Source: AC-32 sp963717475
GTDB lineage: Bacteria > Actinomycetota > Thermoleophilia > Gaiellales > Gaiellaceae
Assembly (NCBI GenBank): GCA_963717475.1
Contig: OY970337.1
Coordinates: forward strand, 1,736,001 to 1,800,000
Reading direction: 5' to 3'
Length of the DNA stretch: 64,000 nt
The notes under the pieces: generated by a model
What the model was told of the DNA's origin: nothing
Seen by the model: the letters and a program-made list of their open reading frames with translations, nothing else
Database searches by the model: none
Shown: positions 8,233 through 16,873 of the stretch, piece by piece
How positions within the stretch are numbered: the first letter of the stretch is position 1
Layout: every line of letters begins with the position of its first letter
Made by a program: the position numbers and the translations under genes

Positions 8233-10272
8233 GCGACGACGCCCGCTGGGACTTCGGGCTCGGGCTGCGCGGGTGGCTCCTCCGCGCGCGCCTGGAGCTC
8301 ACGCCGCCAGCCGAGCAGGAGCGCGTTCACCGCGGCCGCGCCCACGAGCGGATCGTCCGCGAGGGGCAGCGTGGCCGGGTAGAGCAGGAACGGCCGGGTC
8401 TGAGGGCCGCCGAGCCCGCCGTGGAAGCAGATCAGCTCCTCGAAGGCGCAGCCTTCCTCGAGGGCGGGGTCGTAGAAGCTGCCGACCATGATGTCCGCGA
8501 CGTGCGCGAAGCCGTCGGCGCGGGCGAGGTGCCGCGACGCATTCGGCGCGAACGCGGCGAGCGGATCGATGCCCTCGACGCGGCCGTCCTCGAGATAGCG
8601 CGTGCCCCGTGGCCCGAGCACGAGCGCGCCGTCGCGCTCCGAGCGGACGAGCAGCCAGCCGACGTGCGGATGCTCGCGAAGCGCGGGCAGGAGCCGTGGA
8701 TGACGCGCGTCGATCTCCTCCAGCGTGAGGCGGCGCGGCTCGTCGAGGAGGTAGATGAGGCCGAGGTTCCCGGAGCCGAGCACGACCACGTCCTGACCGC
8801 TCACGTCCTTCTTCGAAGGCTTCCGCTTGCGGCCCGAGGCCTCGTCGACGGCGCGTCCGACCGCGCTCTGGTTCTCGTCACCTGCAGCGGCCTCTTGCAC
8901 GTCGGCGCGGTCGACCGACCGCCGGACGAGCTCCTCGAGCCCGTACCCGTTCCGCTGCTTGAAGGTCGCCCCCTGCGTCTGCCCGTGGTCGGAGAGGACG
9001 ACGATCTCATAGGGCCGCGGCGCATAGCGGCGCGCGCGCTCGATCCGGCTGAACTGCTGGTCGAGCTTGCGCAGGGCCTCCATCGTGTCGGGGCGTTCGA
9101 GGCCCGAGTGGTGCGCGACCTCGTCGTAGCTCGAGAAGGTCGCGTAGATCGCGGGGCGTCCCTTCATCATGTCGGTGAGGACGCCGAAGACGATCAGGTC
9201 GCGGACGACGACGCAGAGGGCCGCCCGCAGGAAGGGGTAGATGCCGCCCCGGTGGCCGCGCGGGTGCACGTCCCGCCGCCTCGCCTGTACGGCCGCGACG
9301 ACCTCGAGGACGACCTCCCAGCCGAAGAGGACGAGCGAGCGCAGGACGTTGAAGCCGTTGGCGAAGAACGCGCGGTAGCCGGGATTCGCATGCCGCTCGG
9401 CCTCGCTGCGGCTCGCCGTGAGGATGACGTGGTCAGCCTCCCCCGAGAGGAGGTTCCCCCGGCTCGCCCCGCCGTCCGCGAGCAGCCCTCGGCCGGACAT
9501 GTGACGGCGCTCGATCTCGGCGCAGTCCGCCGGCGCAGAGCACACCATGAGCGTCGCGTTCTCCTTCTCGACCCACCGAAAGGCCGGGATGTCCTCGTTC
9601 GACCCGAGCAGGATTCCTGCCTGGCTCGCGCCCGTCTGCGAAGAAAGATCGGTCTCCCATTCGACCAGGCGGTGAGAGCCGTCCTGGAGCCAGCGGGCCA
9701 GCGTCGAGGCGCTGCCGTTCCGCATCGCCCGCTGCAGCACCGGCAGCGCCAGGCCGTCGATCTCGAGGAAGACCATCCCCGGCGCGCTCGTCTCCTCGCG
9801 CTCGCCGGAGCGGCGGGCGATCCGCTGCGTGACCCTGTAGGTGTACGTGTCGTCGTCGTTCGTGCCGAGCACGACGTCGACGACGACGCCCAGCGCGGCG
9901 GCCGCGAGCGCGACCAGCAGCGCCGACCAGAACGAGTCGATCGAGAGGTCTCCGTCCGTGATGCGGTCGGTCGCGATCAGCATCAGCCGCGTCGAGCACC
10001 AGCACCACGAGGAACCCGAGCAGCGCGACGAACGGCAGGCGCAGCGCCGCCACGAGCGGCGGCAGGATCGCGTTCAGGACGGCGATCACGGCCGCGGCGA
10101 CGAGGGCGCCGCGGTAGTCGTTGACCGAGGCGCCGGGCACCAGCCACGCGGCGCCGAGCAGCGCGAGGGCGGAGACCGCCCAGGCGAGCAGGAGGCGAAA
10201 CGGCCGGATCTTCGGGCGGCCGAGGCCCCACTCGGGCCGCTCGCCGTACGCGGGTGCCGCTGCGTTCGCCAT
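8229..10272 (-). CDS. Holin-like membrane domain fused to alkaline-phosphatase-superfamily phosphodiesterase (frame shift near 9985)
   Basis: The N-terminal part (10272 to about 9850) has four hydrophobic segments like the phage-holin family 4 (PF04020) membrane module: LLLAWAVSALALLGAAWLV, GALVAAAVIAVLNAILPPLVAALRLP, LLGFLVVLVLD, and FWSALLVALAAAALGVVVDVVLG. It is followed by a soluble domain of the type I phosphodiesterase/nucleotide pyrophosphatase kind (MVFLEIDGLALPVLQRAM, YATFSSYDEVAHHSG, VVLSDHGQTQG). The two parts are in different frames: one base must be skipped near 9985, between VLVLDA and MLIATDRITDG, and the total length is one base over a multiple of three. This probably means one gene with a consensus error, though two overlapping genes remain possible. 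Confidence 0.72.
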
Positions 10273-10386
10273 GGCTGGATCCATCGTGCGGGGCGAGCGC
10301 GAGGCGCGCCTCATCCCCACCGGACGAAACGCGAGGCCGTCGACGGCGGCCGGCAGTCGAGCCGGCCGCCGCCTCCTCGCGACGCC

Positions 10387-10683
10387 TTAGGAAGACGCCA
10401 GGAGCTTGCGCTTCTGGTCGGCGAACTCTTCCTCGGTGAGGATGCCCTGGTCTTTCAGCGCGGCGAGCTTCTGGAGCTGCTCGACCACGTCGACGCTCGG
10501 CGCCGCCGGCGCCGCCGCCGCGGGCGGCGGTGCGCCCTGCATGGCCTGCTGCTGCTCGAGCTCCTCCAGGCGCATGTCGCGCTCCTCGTCGGCTTGCTGT
10601 CCCTCCGACCGCTTCTTGCCGGCGTGGTAGGCCACCCCGCCGACCACCGCGGCGCGAGCCAGAGGCCGTCGTCGTCTGAACAT
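10387..10683 (-). CDS. SHOCT-domain small protein
   Basis: A 98-residue protein. Its basic N-terminus and short hydrophobic stretch (RRRRPLARAAVVGGVAYHAGKK) are followed by a glutamine/alanine/proline-rich linker. It ends in a SHOCT module (VEQLQKLAALKDQGILTEEEFADQKRKLLAS), an about 30-residue helical hairpin common at the C-terminus of actinobacterial proteins. Possibly membrane-associated; function unknown. A copy of the shared palindrome lies at 10744-10767 upstream. Confidence 0.85.
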   Translation of the reverse strand: MFRRRRPLARAAVVGGVAYHAGKKRSEGQQADEERDMRLEELEQQQAMQGAPPPAAAAPAAPSVDVVEQLQKLAALKDQGILTEEEFADQKRKLLASS

Positions 10684-10743
10684 GCCGTACCTCCCTTTTC
10701 TCCGATGACTCGTTCGCGTAGCAGAGTCCCGCGCCCGGCCGGT

Positions 10744-10767
10744 GGCAGCATCGCCCGCAAGGGGTGA
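10744..10767 (-). promoter_or_regulatory. Shared upstream palindrome, copy 2 (SHOCT gene)
   Basis: Minus strand reads TCACCCCTTGCGGGCGATGC then TGCC, 61 bp before the SHOCT start. It is the same element as at 10783 on the other strand, so each gene of this divergent pair has its own copy. Confidence 0.5.
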
Positions 10768-10782
10768 AAAGCCTCCATCGGC

Positions 10783-10803
10783 TCACCCCATCGGGACGAT
10801 GCC
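10783..10803 (+). promoter_or_regulatory. Shared upstream palindrome, copy 3
   Basis: TCACCCCATCGGGACGATGC followed by C, 55 bp before the start at 10858. Confidence 0.5.
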
Positions 10804-10857
10804 TGCGGGCCTGCCCGGCGATTACCTGAAGGCGCTCGCAACCTGGAGGGAGGCAGC

Positions 10858-11310
10858 ATGAGAACGACAGCCGACTACGGCGTCGAGCGGCGCTACAGCG
10901 AGCTCCCGGGCACCGCTGGGGCAGAGGGAACGCCAGGTACCGGCTGGGTCGTGTTCGCGGCCGTGATGCTCGGCCTCGCCGGAGTCTGGAACTTCTTCGC
11001 CGGGATCGCGGCGATCGGCGACGCGCACGTCTACGTCGCGAACGCCCACTACGTGTTCAGCGACCTGAGCACGTGGGGCTGGATCGTGATGATCCTCGGC
11101 GTCTTCCAGGTGATCGCGGGCCTGTCGTTGATGAGCGGCAGCGAGGTCGCGCGCTGGTTCGCGATCGTGGTCGCAGGCGTGAACTCGCTTGCCCAGCTCA
11201 ATTTCGCGCCCGCCGAGCCGTGGTGGGCAATGGCGATGTTCACCATCGACATCCTGATCATCTACGGCCTCGCCGCCCACGGCGGCGCACGGCTGCGCGC
11301 GTTCCGATGA
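10858..11310 (+). CDS. Four-TM membrane protein, DUF7144-like
   Basis: A 150-residue protein with four hydrophobic segments (WVVFAAVMLGLAGVWNFFAGIAAI, WGWIVMILGVFQVIAGLSLM, WFAIVVAGVNSLAQL, WAMAMFTIDILIIYGLAAH). The arrangement with VYVANAHYVFSDLSTWGW between helices 1 and 2 matches the actinobacterial DUF7144 family of unknown function. A ribosome-binding site (ggagggagg) precedes ATG 10858. Its stop overlaps the next gene's start (ATGA at 11307), indicating translational coupling to the AI-2E-type permease. Confidence 0.82.
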   Translation: MRTTADYGVERRYSELPGTAGAEGTPGTGWVVFAAVMLGLAGVWNFFAGIAAIGDAHVYVANAHYVFSDLSTWGWIVMILGVFQVIAGLSLMSGSEVARWFAIVVAGVNSLAQLNFAPAEPWWAMAMFTIDILIIYGLAAHGGARLRAFR

Positions 11311-12507
11311 CCGCGGACGGAGGCGGCGCCGAAGCACAGCCACGGCGCCGCCTCCCCGTCCCGGCCGCCGAGCCGGCTGCGGCTGCCATCCCGAGCGAGG
11401 AGCTGCACGCGCTCGGAAGCACCTTCGCGGCGCCCAGGTGGCTGAAGGACATAGGACGAACCGCCTGGCTGCTCGTCGGGTTCGTCCTGCTGATCATCGG
11501 CGCTGGTCTGGTTTCTCGGCGCGACCGAGACGATCGCCGGTCCCGTCGTCGTGGCGACGATCGTCGCGACGGTCGTCATGCCGGTCGTCGGCTGGCTGAG
11601 CCGCCACATGCCCCGTGGTGTAGCGGCGGCGCTCGTCCTGGTCAGCATCGTCGCCGTCGCGGTGGTCATCCTCTTGCTCGTCATCGGCGGGATCACCTCC
11701 CAGACCGACTCGATTTCCGAGCACGCCTCTGCGGCTGCGGCCAAGGGCCAGGGCTGGCTCGAGAGCGTCGGGATCTCCAAGCCGGCCTCGGCGAGCGCGT
11801 CCGATCACGTCAAGGCCGACGTACCCAAAATCATCTCGACGCTGACGACGGGCGTGATCAGCGGGATCCGCGGCCTCGCCTCCGTCGTGTTCGGCCTCTC
11901 GCTGGCAGCGCTGAGCCTCTTCTTCCTGCTCAAGGACGGCCCGTCGATGCGGCGGTGGGTCGACCGGCACCTGGGCGTCCCGCCCTCCGTGGCCCGGACG
12001 ATCACCGGCGGCGTGATCAGGTCGCTGCGGGGCTACTTCCGGGGGGTCACGATCGTCGCCGTCTTCAACGGCATCGTCGTCGGCATCGGCGCGCTCATCC
12101 TCGGAGTGCCTCTTCCCGGGACGATCGCGATCGTCAGCGTCGTCACCGCCTACGTGCCTTTCATCGGGGCGTTCGTGGCGGGCGCGTTCGCCGTGATCAT
12201 CGCCCTCGGCGCCAAGGGGGCGACCGTCGCACTGATCATGCTCCTGATCGTCCTCCTCGCGAACGGATTGCTACAGAACATCTTGCAGCCGTTCGCCATG
12301 GGGTCCGCGTTGGATCTCCACCCGCTCGTCGTGCTGGTCGCGACGATCGCGGCCGGGTGCATCTTCGGCACGATCGGCCTGATCCTCGCCGCGCCGCTGC
12401 TGTCGGCGGGCGTGCACATCAACGCCGAGCTCGCCGCGGCGCGGGGTCAGCCGCAGGTTCAGCCGAGCAGCACGCCCGAGTCTTCCAGCGCCTGGCCGAC
12501 GTCGTAG
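11307..12507 (+). CDS. AI-2E family transporter-like membrane protein (frame shift near 11510)
   Basis: Member of the AI-2E transporter (PF01594) family: about eight hydrophobic segments, with the central conserved region GVISGIRGLASVVFGLSLAA, LFFLLKDGPSMRRWV and GYFRGVTIVAVFNGIVVGIGALILGVPLPG and late AYVPFIGAF and LQPFAMGSALDLHPLVVL. Family members export small molecules or act as Na+/H+ antiporters. The first about 65 residues (MTADGGGAEAQ..LVGFVLLIIGA) are in another frame; a one-base slip near 11510 gives the continuous LIIGALVWFLGATETIAGP. The reconstructed length is one base over a multiple of three. The 3' end overlaps the convergent gene by 49 bp. Confidence 0.8.
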
Positions 12508-12818
12508 CCCAGGGCGAGGCCGAGCTTCGGCGCGGCGGCGACCACGCGTGTCGCGCCGACCGCGGGCAGCACGGCGACGAGCGATCCGACGATCTCGCGA
12601 TCGGTCACCCCCGCCTCTCGCGCCAACTCGACCGCCCACATGTACGAGGGCATCGGGGCGTCGAGCGCGACCAGCGCCGCGATGCGGGCGAGGGCGTGAG
12701 GCTTCGGCTCGAGCCCCGAGAGCGAGACGATCGCCTCGTCCTTGCCCGCCAGGATGCTCTGGATGAAGGCGTCGTCCCGAATCGCGAGCTTCGCGAGGAT
12801 GCCTTCGGTCGACTCCAT
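12459..12818 (-). CDS. Carboxymuconolactone decarboxylase/AhpD-like protein
   Basis: A 119-residue all-helical protein of the CMD/AhpD-like fold, with ILAGKDEAIVSLSGLEPKPHALARIAALVALDAPMPSY and WAVELAREAGVTDREIVGSLVAVLPAVGATRVVAAAP. It lacks the CxxC redox pair and the catalytic His of AhpD and of true decarboxylases, so the activity is unknown. A paralogue is at 17831. ATG 12818 is used; the upstream extension is Pro/Arg-rich and unlikely. The shared palindrome lies 30 bp upstream (12848-12869). Confidence 0.78.
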   Translation of the reverse strand: MESTEGILAKLAIRDDAFIQSILAGKDEAIVSLSGLEPKPHALARIAALVALDAPMPSYMWAVELAREAGVTDREIVGSLVAVLPAVGATRVVAAAPKLGLALGYDVGQALEDSGVLLG

Positions 12819-12847
12819 GGACAGATGGAACCGAGACCCGGCGCTGT

Positions 12848-12869
12848 CCTCATCGTCCCAGGTGGGTGA
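12848..12869 (-). promoter_or_regulatory. Shared upstream palindrome, copy 4
   Basis: Minus strand reads TCACCCACCTGGGACGATGA, 30 bp before the CMD-like start at 12818. Confidence 0.45.
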
Positions 12870-12900
12870 ACCTGCCCCAAAGGGAGTGAACCGATGAGCG

Positions 12901-12922
12901 TCATCCGGTCCGGGTGATGCCC
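12901..12922 (+). promoter_or_regulatory. Shared upstream palindrome, copy 5
   Basis: TCATCCGGTCCGGGTGATGC followed by CC, 30 bp before the membrane protein at 12952. With copy 4 it serves the divergent pair 12818/12952. Confidence 0.5.
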
Positions 12923-12951
12923 GTGGGAGGCCGGCGCGCGAAGCTGGCCGC

Positions 12952-14148
12952 ATGGCTCAATCGGCTGACATACCTGCTGCAGAACCAGTTTCGAAGACGA
13001 GCCAAGCCCGGCTTGCCTGGCGCACCTGGGTGCCCTGGGTGCTGGTCGTCCTGGCGGCCGTCATCGGGCTCGTCTCCGCGCTCAACGTCTGGGTGAAGCG
13101 CCAGGCCCTGGACACGAACAACTGGACGAACGCGAGCTCGCAGCTGCTGGAGAACGACAAGATCCGCGGCGCGCTCTCCGTCTACCTCGTGAACCAGCTC
13201 TACGAGAACTCGAACGTGACCCAGCGGCTCCAGCAGCGGCTGCCGCCGGCACTCGACCCCCTGGCGCCGCAGATCTCGCTCGGCCTGGAGCAGGTCGCGA
13301 TCCGGGCGACGGACCAGCTGCTCGCGCGACCCCGTATCCAGCAGCTCTGGAGAGAGGCGAACCGCCGCGCACACAAGCTCTTCATCGGCGTCCTCGACGG
13401 GAAGAAGGGGGTTCTCGTGTCGAGCGGCGGAAACGTGGTCCTGAACCTGCAGCCGATCCTCAAGCAGCTCGCGGAGCAGACCGGACTCGGCGGAAAGCTG
13501 GAGGGCCGCCTGCCGCCGGACGCAGGGAAGATCACGATCATGAAGGGCAACCAGCTCGAGACGGCGCGGAGGACCGTGAAGGTGATCCGAGTGCTCAGCT
13601 ACTTCCTCTTCTTCCTCATGCTCGCGCTGTACGCCGCCGCGATGTGGATCGCCCGGGGCCGGCGCCGAGTGCTGCTGATGGGGGCCGGAGTCAGCGTGCT
13701 CGCGGTCGGACTGATCGTCCTGGTGGTCCGCCGCTACGCCGGCGACTATCTCGTCAACGCGCTCACCACCGGCACGGACCCGAAGGACGCCGTGAACGCG
13801 GCGTGGGCCGTCGGCACTCAGCTCATGCGCAACGTCGGCATCAACGCCGTGATCTACGGGCTCAGCATCATGTTCGCGGCGTGGATCGCGGGACCGTCGC
13901 GCGCGGCGACGTGGGTGCGCCGCGAGCTCGCCCCGACGATGCGCGACCGCCCGGTCGTCATCTACGGAGCCGTCGCAGTGGCGCTCTTCCTGGTGCTGAT
14001 CTCGGGCCCGACCGACGCGCAGCGGATCTTCCCGCTCCTGATCCTCTTCTGCTTCGCCTTCGCCGGCACGGAGGTGCTACGGCGCCAGACCGCACGCGAG
14101 TTCCCGGCGGCCGGGCACGAACAGGTGCCGAACGCCACGGCGGGCTAG
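12952..14148 (+). CDS. Integral membrane protein with large extracytoplasmic domain
   Basis: A 398-residue protein. One hydrophobic segment after a short cytosolic tail (WVPWVLVVLAAVIGLVSALNVWV) leads to an about 160-residue soluble region (QALDTNNWTNASSQLLENDKIRGALSVYLVNQLY..). At least four further hydrophobic segments follow (VLSYFLFFLMLALYAAAMWIA, VLLMGAGVSVLAVGLIVLVV, VIYGLSIMFAAWIAG, and VIYGAVAVALFLVLIS). The W..ASSQLLEN..I...L stretch is shared, as far as I recall, with uncharacterised actinobacterial membrane proteins. I do not recognise a catalytic motif. It is followed within 10 bp by a metallo-hydrolase and a flippase-like gene, probably one operon. Confidence 0.75.
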   Translation: MAQSADIPAAEPVSKTSQARLAWRTWVPWVLVVLAAVIGLVSALNVWVKRQALDTNNWTNASSQLLENDKIRGALSVYLVNQLYENSNVTQRLQQRLPPALDPLAPQISLGLEQVAIRATDQLLARPRIQQLWREANRRAHKLFIGVLDGKKGVLVSSGGNVVLNLQPILKQLAEQTGLGGKLEGRLPPDAGKITIMKGNQLETARRTVKVIRVLSYFLFFLMLALYAAAMWIARGRRRVLLMGAGVSVLAVGLIVLVVRRYAGDYLVNALTTGTDPKDAVNAAWAVGTQLMRNVGINAVIYGLSIMFAAWIAGPSRAATWVRRELAPTMRDRPVVIYGAVAVALFLVLISGPTDAQRIFPLLILFCFAFAGTEVLRRQTAREFPAAGHEQVPNATAG

Positions 14149-14156
14149 GGGGCCGA

Positions 14157-14894
14157 ATCGCCGGGCTCACCTGGCTGGGCCACAGCACGGTCCTGCTCGA
14201 GCTGGACGGCGTTCGGCTGCTGACGGATCCGGTGCTCGTCCCGTGGATCGGGCCGGTGCGCCGGGTGGTCGCGGAGCCCGGGCCGGTCTCGCCGGTTGAC
14301 GCAGTCCTCGTCTCCCACGTCCACTACGACCACCTCGACTTCGCCTCACTCCGCCGCATTCGAGCGGAGCGCTTCGTGGTCCCGCCGGGCGCAGGGCGGC
14401 TCCTCGCGCGGCGGGGGCTCGGAAACGTGATCGAGCTCGGCCGGGGCGAGGCGCTGTCGGTTGGCCCCGTCGACGTGGTCGCGACCGATGCAGAGCACAG
14501 CGCCCGCCGCGGGCTCGTCGGGGCCGAGATCCCGGCCCTCGGCTATCTCATCTCCGGCTCGGTCCGGGTGTACTTCCCCGGCGACACCGATCTCTTCGCG
14601 GGAATGCGCGACTTGCAGCCCGGCCTCGACGTCGCCCTCGTGCCGGTCGCAGGGTGGGGGCCGCGCCTCGGCCCGGGGCACCTCGACCCGGCGGGCGCGG
14701 CGGAGGCCCTGGGGCTGCTCCGGCCGCGGGTTGCGATCCCGATCCACTGGGGCACCTACAGGCGCGTGGGGCTGAATCGCGACCCTGCCGTCCTCCGCGA
14801 GCCCGCCGAGAGCTTCGCCCGCCTGGCGGCCGAGACGGCTCCCGAGGTCGAGATCAGGATCCTCGAGCCGGGCGAGAGCTCCGAGATCCGATGA
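14157..14894 (+). CDS. Metallo-beta-lactamase-fold hydrolase (UlaG-like)
   Basis: About 246 residues with the MBL signature HVHYDHLD near residue 47, an early LTWLGHSTVLLELDGVRLLTDPV typical of UlaG/RomA-type hydrolases, the metal ligand region FPGDTDLF and the late PIHWGTYRR. Family members cleave phosphodiester, lactone or N-acylphosphatidylethanolamine bonds with two metal ions. The start is unresolved: no ATG, GTG or TTG lies in frame between the previous stop and GLTWLGHS. A rare ATC at 14157 after a GGGGG run, or a small upstream indel, must be invoked. The stop overlaps the next start (ATGA at 14891). Confidence 0.8.
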   Translation: MAGLTWLGHSTVLLELDGVRLLTDPVLVPWIGPVRRVVAEPGPVSPVDAVLVSHVHYDHLDFASLRRIRAERFVVPPGAGRLLARRGLGNVIELGRGEALSVGPVDVVATDAEHSARRGLVGAEIPALGYLISGSVRVYFPGDTDLFAGMRDLQPGLDVALVPVAGWGPRLGPGHLDPAGAAEALGLLRPRVAIPIHWGTYRRVGLNRDPAVLREPAESFARLAAETAPEVEIRILEPGESSEIR

Positions 14895-15946
14895 CCCCCA
14901 AGCGGAAACAGCTCGTCAAGCGCCTCGTCCTCGGCGCCGTCAGCGTCGGCATCATCGCGGCGACCTTTGCCTACTTCCTGCCGACGATCGCGAACTACGG
15001 CGAGGTCTGGGGCGTCGTCACCGAGCTCTCGTGGGAATGGATCGTCGCGCTCCTCGCTACCACGGCGATCAACCTGGTCACGTTCGCGCCCCCCTGGCAG
15101 GTGGCGCTGCCAGGGCTGAGCTTCACCCAGGCGCTCACGCTGACGCAAGCGTCGACCGCGCTCTCGATCGCCGTGCCGGGCGGGCTCGCGGTCGGGATCG
15201 CCGGCTCCTACGGCGTCTTGCGGCGCTGGGGATTCGCGATGCGCGACGTGACGCGGGCGATCACGCTGACCGGGCTCTGGAACCAGTTCCTCAACCTCAC
15301 CTTCCCGATCCTCGCCGTCTTCCTGCTGACCGCCTGGGGGGAGAGCGCCCCGGCCCTCGCGACCGCCGCCTTCATCGGCGTCGCCGTGCTCGGCATCGTG
15401 ATTGCCGGCTTCGTGCTGATCCTCGTGAGCGACCGCCTCGCGCTCGACCTGGGCAACGTCGCCGCCCGGGTCGCGAGCTGGGCCCTCCGCAAGGTGCGCC
15501 GCGGCCCCGTGTCCTGGAACGGCGAGAGCTTCGAGCGCTTCCGCGCAGAGGCCGGCGACTTCCTGGAGCGGCGCTGGCATCTGCTCACGCTCGCAGCGCT
15601 CGCCGGAAACCTGACGGTCTTCGCCCTGCTGGTCGTCTCCCTGCGCGCGATGGGCGTCGGCCCCGCCCAGGTGAGCCTGGTCGAGGCGTTCGCGGCGTGG
15701 GCATTCGTCCGCATCATCAGCACGATTCCGATCACACCGGGCGGAATCGGCGTGATCGAGCTGGGCCTGACCGGGATGCTCGTCGGCTTCGGCGGCAAGA
15801 ACGCAGCGGTCGTCGCGGCCGTCCTCGTCTTCCGGTTCCTGACCACGGTTCCCACGCTCCTGCTCGGGCTGGCGGCCGCCTTTACGTGGCGCCGGCAGGG
15901 CGTACAGGCACCCGAGCCGGCTCTCGCCCCGCCGCACGAGACCTGA
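14891..15946 (+). CDS. Flippase-like membrane protein, second copy (UPF0104/LPG synthase TM family)
   Basis: A 351-residue integral membrane protein of the same PF03706-like family as the gene at 4079. It has about eight hydrophobic segments, the early PWQVALPGLSFTQALTLTQASTALSIAVPGGLAVGIAGSYGVL region and the diagnostic late IPITPGGIGVIELGLTG motif. Its start overlaps the MBL-fold gene stop by 4 bp, so the two are translationally coupled. A hydrolase beside a lipid-handling membrane protein hints at envelope lipid metabolism, which is inference. Confidence 0.82.
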   Translation: MTPKRKQLVKRLVLGAVSVGIIAATFAYFLPTIANYGEVWGVVTELSWEWIVALLATTAINLVTFAPPWQVALPGLSFTQALTLTQASTALSIAVPGGLAVGIAGSYGVLRRWGFAMRDVTRAITLTGLWNQFLNLTFPILAVFLLTAWGESAPALATAAFIGVAVLGIVIAGFVLILVSDRLALDLGNVAARVASWALRKVRRGPVSWNGESFERFRAEAGDFLERRWHLLTLAALAGNLTVFALLVVSLRAMGVGPAQVSLVEAFAAWAFVRIISTIPITPGGIGVIELGLTGMLVGFGGKNAAVVAAVLVFRFLTTVPTLLLGLAAAFTWRRQGVQAPEPALAPPHET

Positions 15947-15954
15947 CGCGGATT

Positions 15955-15976
15955 TCATCCCCTCGGGGCGATGCCC
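15955..15976 (+). promoter_or_regulatory. Shared upstream palindrome, copy 6
   Basis: TCATCCCCTCGGGGCGATGC followed by CC, 47 bp before the small membrane protein at 16023. This is the copy closest to the consensus. Confidence 0.55.
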
Positions 15977-16022
15977 GGCCCGGCCGTAGGCCGAAAACTC
16001 GGAACCCTCGGAAAGGAGGAAC

Positions 16023-16226
16023 ATGGAAGAGGAACTCGGACGAGGGTTTTGGCTGAAGCTGCTCGGCATCTGCCTGGCGATCGGGATCGGAGGACTGCTC
16101 CTCTTCGGCTTGCTCGGCACCGTGTGGTACGCCTGGGGCTTCTTCGGCACCCTGATTTTCTTTGGCGGAATCCTGCTCATCTGGGCATGGATCTACGACC
16201 ACAAACAGGCCAAGCCGGACTACTGA
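16023..16226 (+). CDS. Small two-TM membrane protein, 67 aa
   Basis: Short protein with two hydrophobic segments (FWLKLLGICLAIGIGGLLLFGLLGTVWY and FFGTLIFFGGILLIWAWIY) and a charged C-terminus (DHKQAKPDY). A strong ribosome-binding site (aaaggagg) precedes the ATG, and its stop overlaps the next gene. Function unknown; it may be a membrane-stress protein given the upstream element. Confidence 0.8.
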   Translation: MEEELGRGFWLKLLGICLAIGIGGLLLFGLLGTVWYAWGFFGTLIFFGGILLIWAWIYDHKQAKPDY

Positions 16227-16873
16227 TGAGGCTCCAGCTCGGCCGACCCGTGCGTTGCGCCGACAACGCGGTCCGCGAGCTGGCAGACGTGGTGCTCGAC
16301 TCCGGCGGCCGGCACGTGACTCATCTCGTCGTTCGGCCCCACCAGCACCCCGAGGCCGCCCGCCTCGTGCCGGTGGGGCTTGCCGAGGCCGACGCGAGCA
16401 ACGGGCAGATCTCGCTGGGCTGCACGGAGGATGCGCTCGAGGAGCTCGAGCCGGTGCACGAGTCCGCGTACCTGATGCCCGGACAGCAACCGGAGACCGA
16501 TGCGAACTGGGACATCGGCGTCGAGGACATGTACCCGTCGTACGAGCGCGACCCCTCGGACTTCGGCGAGGGCATGGCGGGCGACTACGGCGTCGGCGTC
16601 TTCTACGACCGCGTGCCGCGCGGCGAGATCGAGCTCCGTCAGGCGAGCTCCGTCTACTCGGCGGACGGGCACCACGTGGGGCAGGTGGAGGGCCTCGTGC
16701 TCGACGACGAGCACGACAGCGTCACCCACCTGCTCCTCGCGCGGGGGCGCCTCTGGTGGCGCCGTGAGATCGCCGTTCCGAGCGACGCGGTCTCGCGCTT
16801 CGAGACCGACCTGGTGACTCTGTCGGTTCCGAAGTCCGGGCTGAAGAGCTTCTCCAGCCGGCGCCTGCCCTAG
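16226..16873 (+). CDS. PRC-barrel-like protein, 215 aa
   Basis: Soluble acidic protein with two similar halves. The first (LGRPVRCADNAVRELADVVLDSGGRHVTHLVVRP) and the second (ASSVYSADGHHVGQVEGLVLDDEHDSVTHLLL) both read as a PRC-barrel: a short beta-barrel with G.V.D.VLD....VTHLLV. A disordered acidic middle (PETDANWDIGVEDMYPSYERDPSDFGEG) joins them. PRC-barrels bind RNA or photosynthetic/partner proteins elsewhere; here the role is unknown. ATG 16226 overlaps the preceding stop (TGATG), so it is coupled to the small membrane protein. Confidence 0.78.
   Translation: MRLQLGRPVRCADNAVRELADVVLDSGGRHVTHLVVRPHQHPEAARLVPVGLAEADASNGQISLGCTEDALEELEPVHESAYLMPGQQPETDANWDIGVEDMYPSYERDPSDFGEGMAGDYGVGVFYDRVPRGEIELRQASSVYSADGHHVGQVEGLVLDDEHDSVTHLLLARGRLWWRREIAVPSDAVSRFETDLVTLSVPKSGLKSFSSRRLP

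Noticed and set aside
6769..8382. Long plus-strand open frame (537 codons) opposite the MFS gene
   Set aside because: It is Arg/Asp/Gln-rich with no recognisable fold, and mirrors the codon bias of the real minus-strand transporter. The same applies to long antisense frames over 26.1-29.2 kb and 56.6-58.3 kb.
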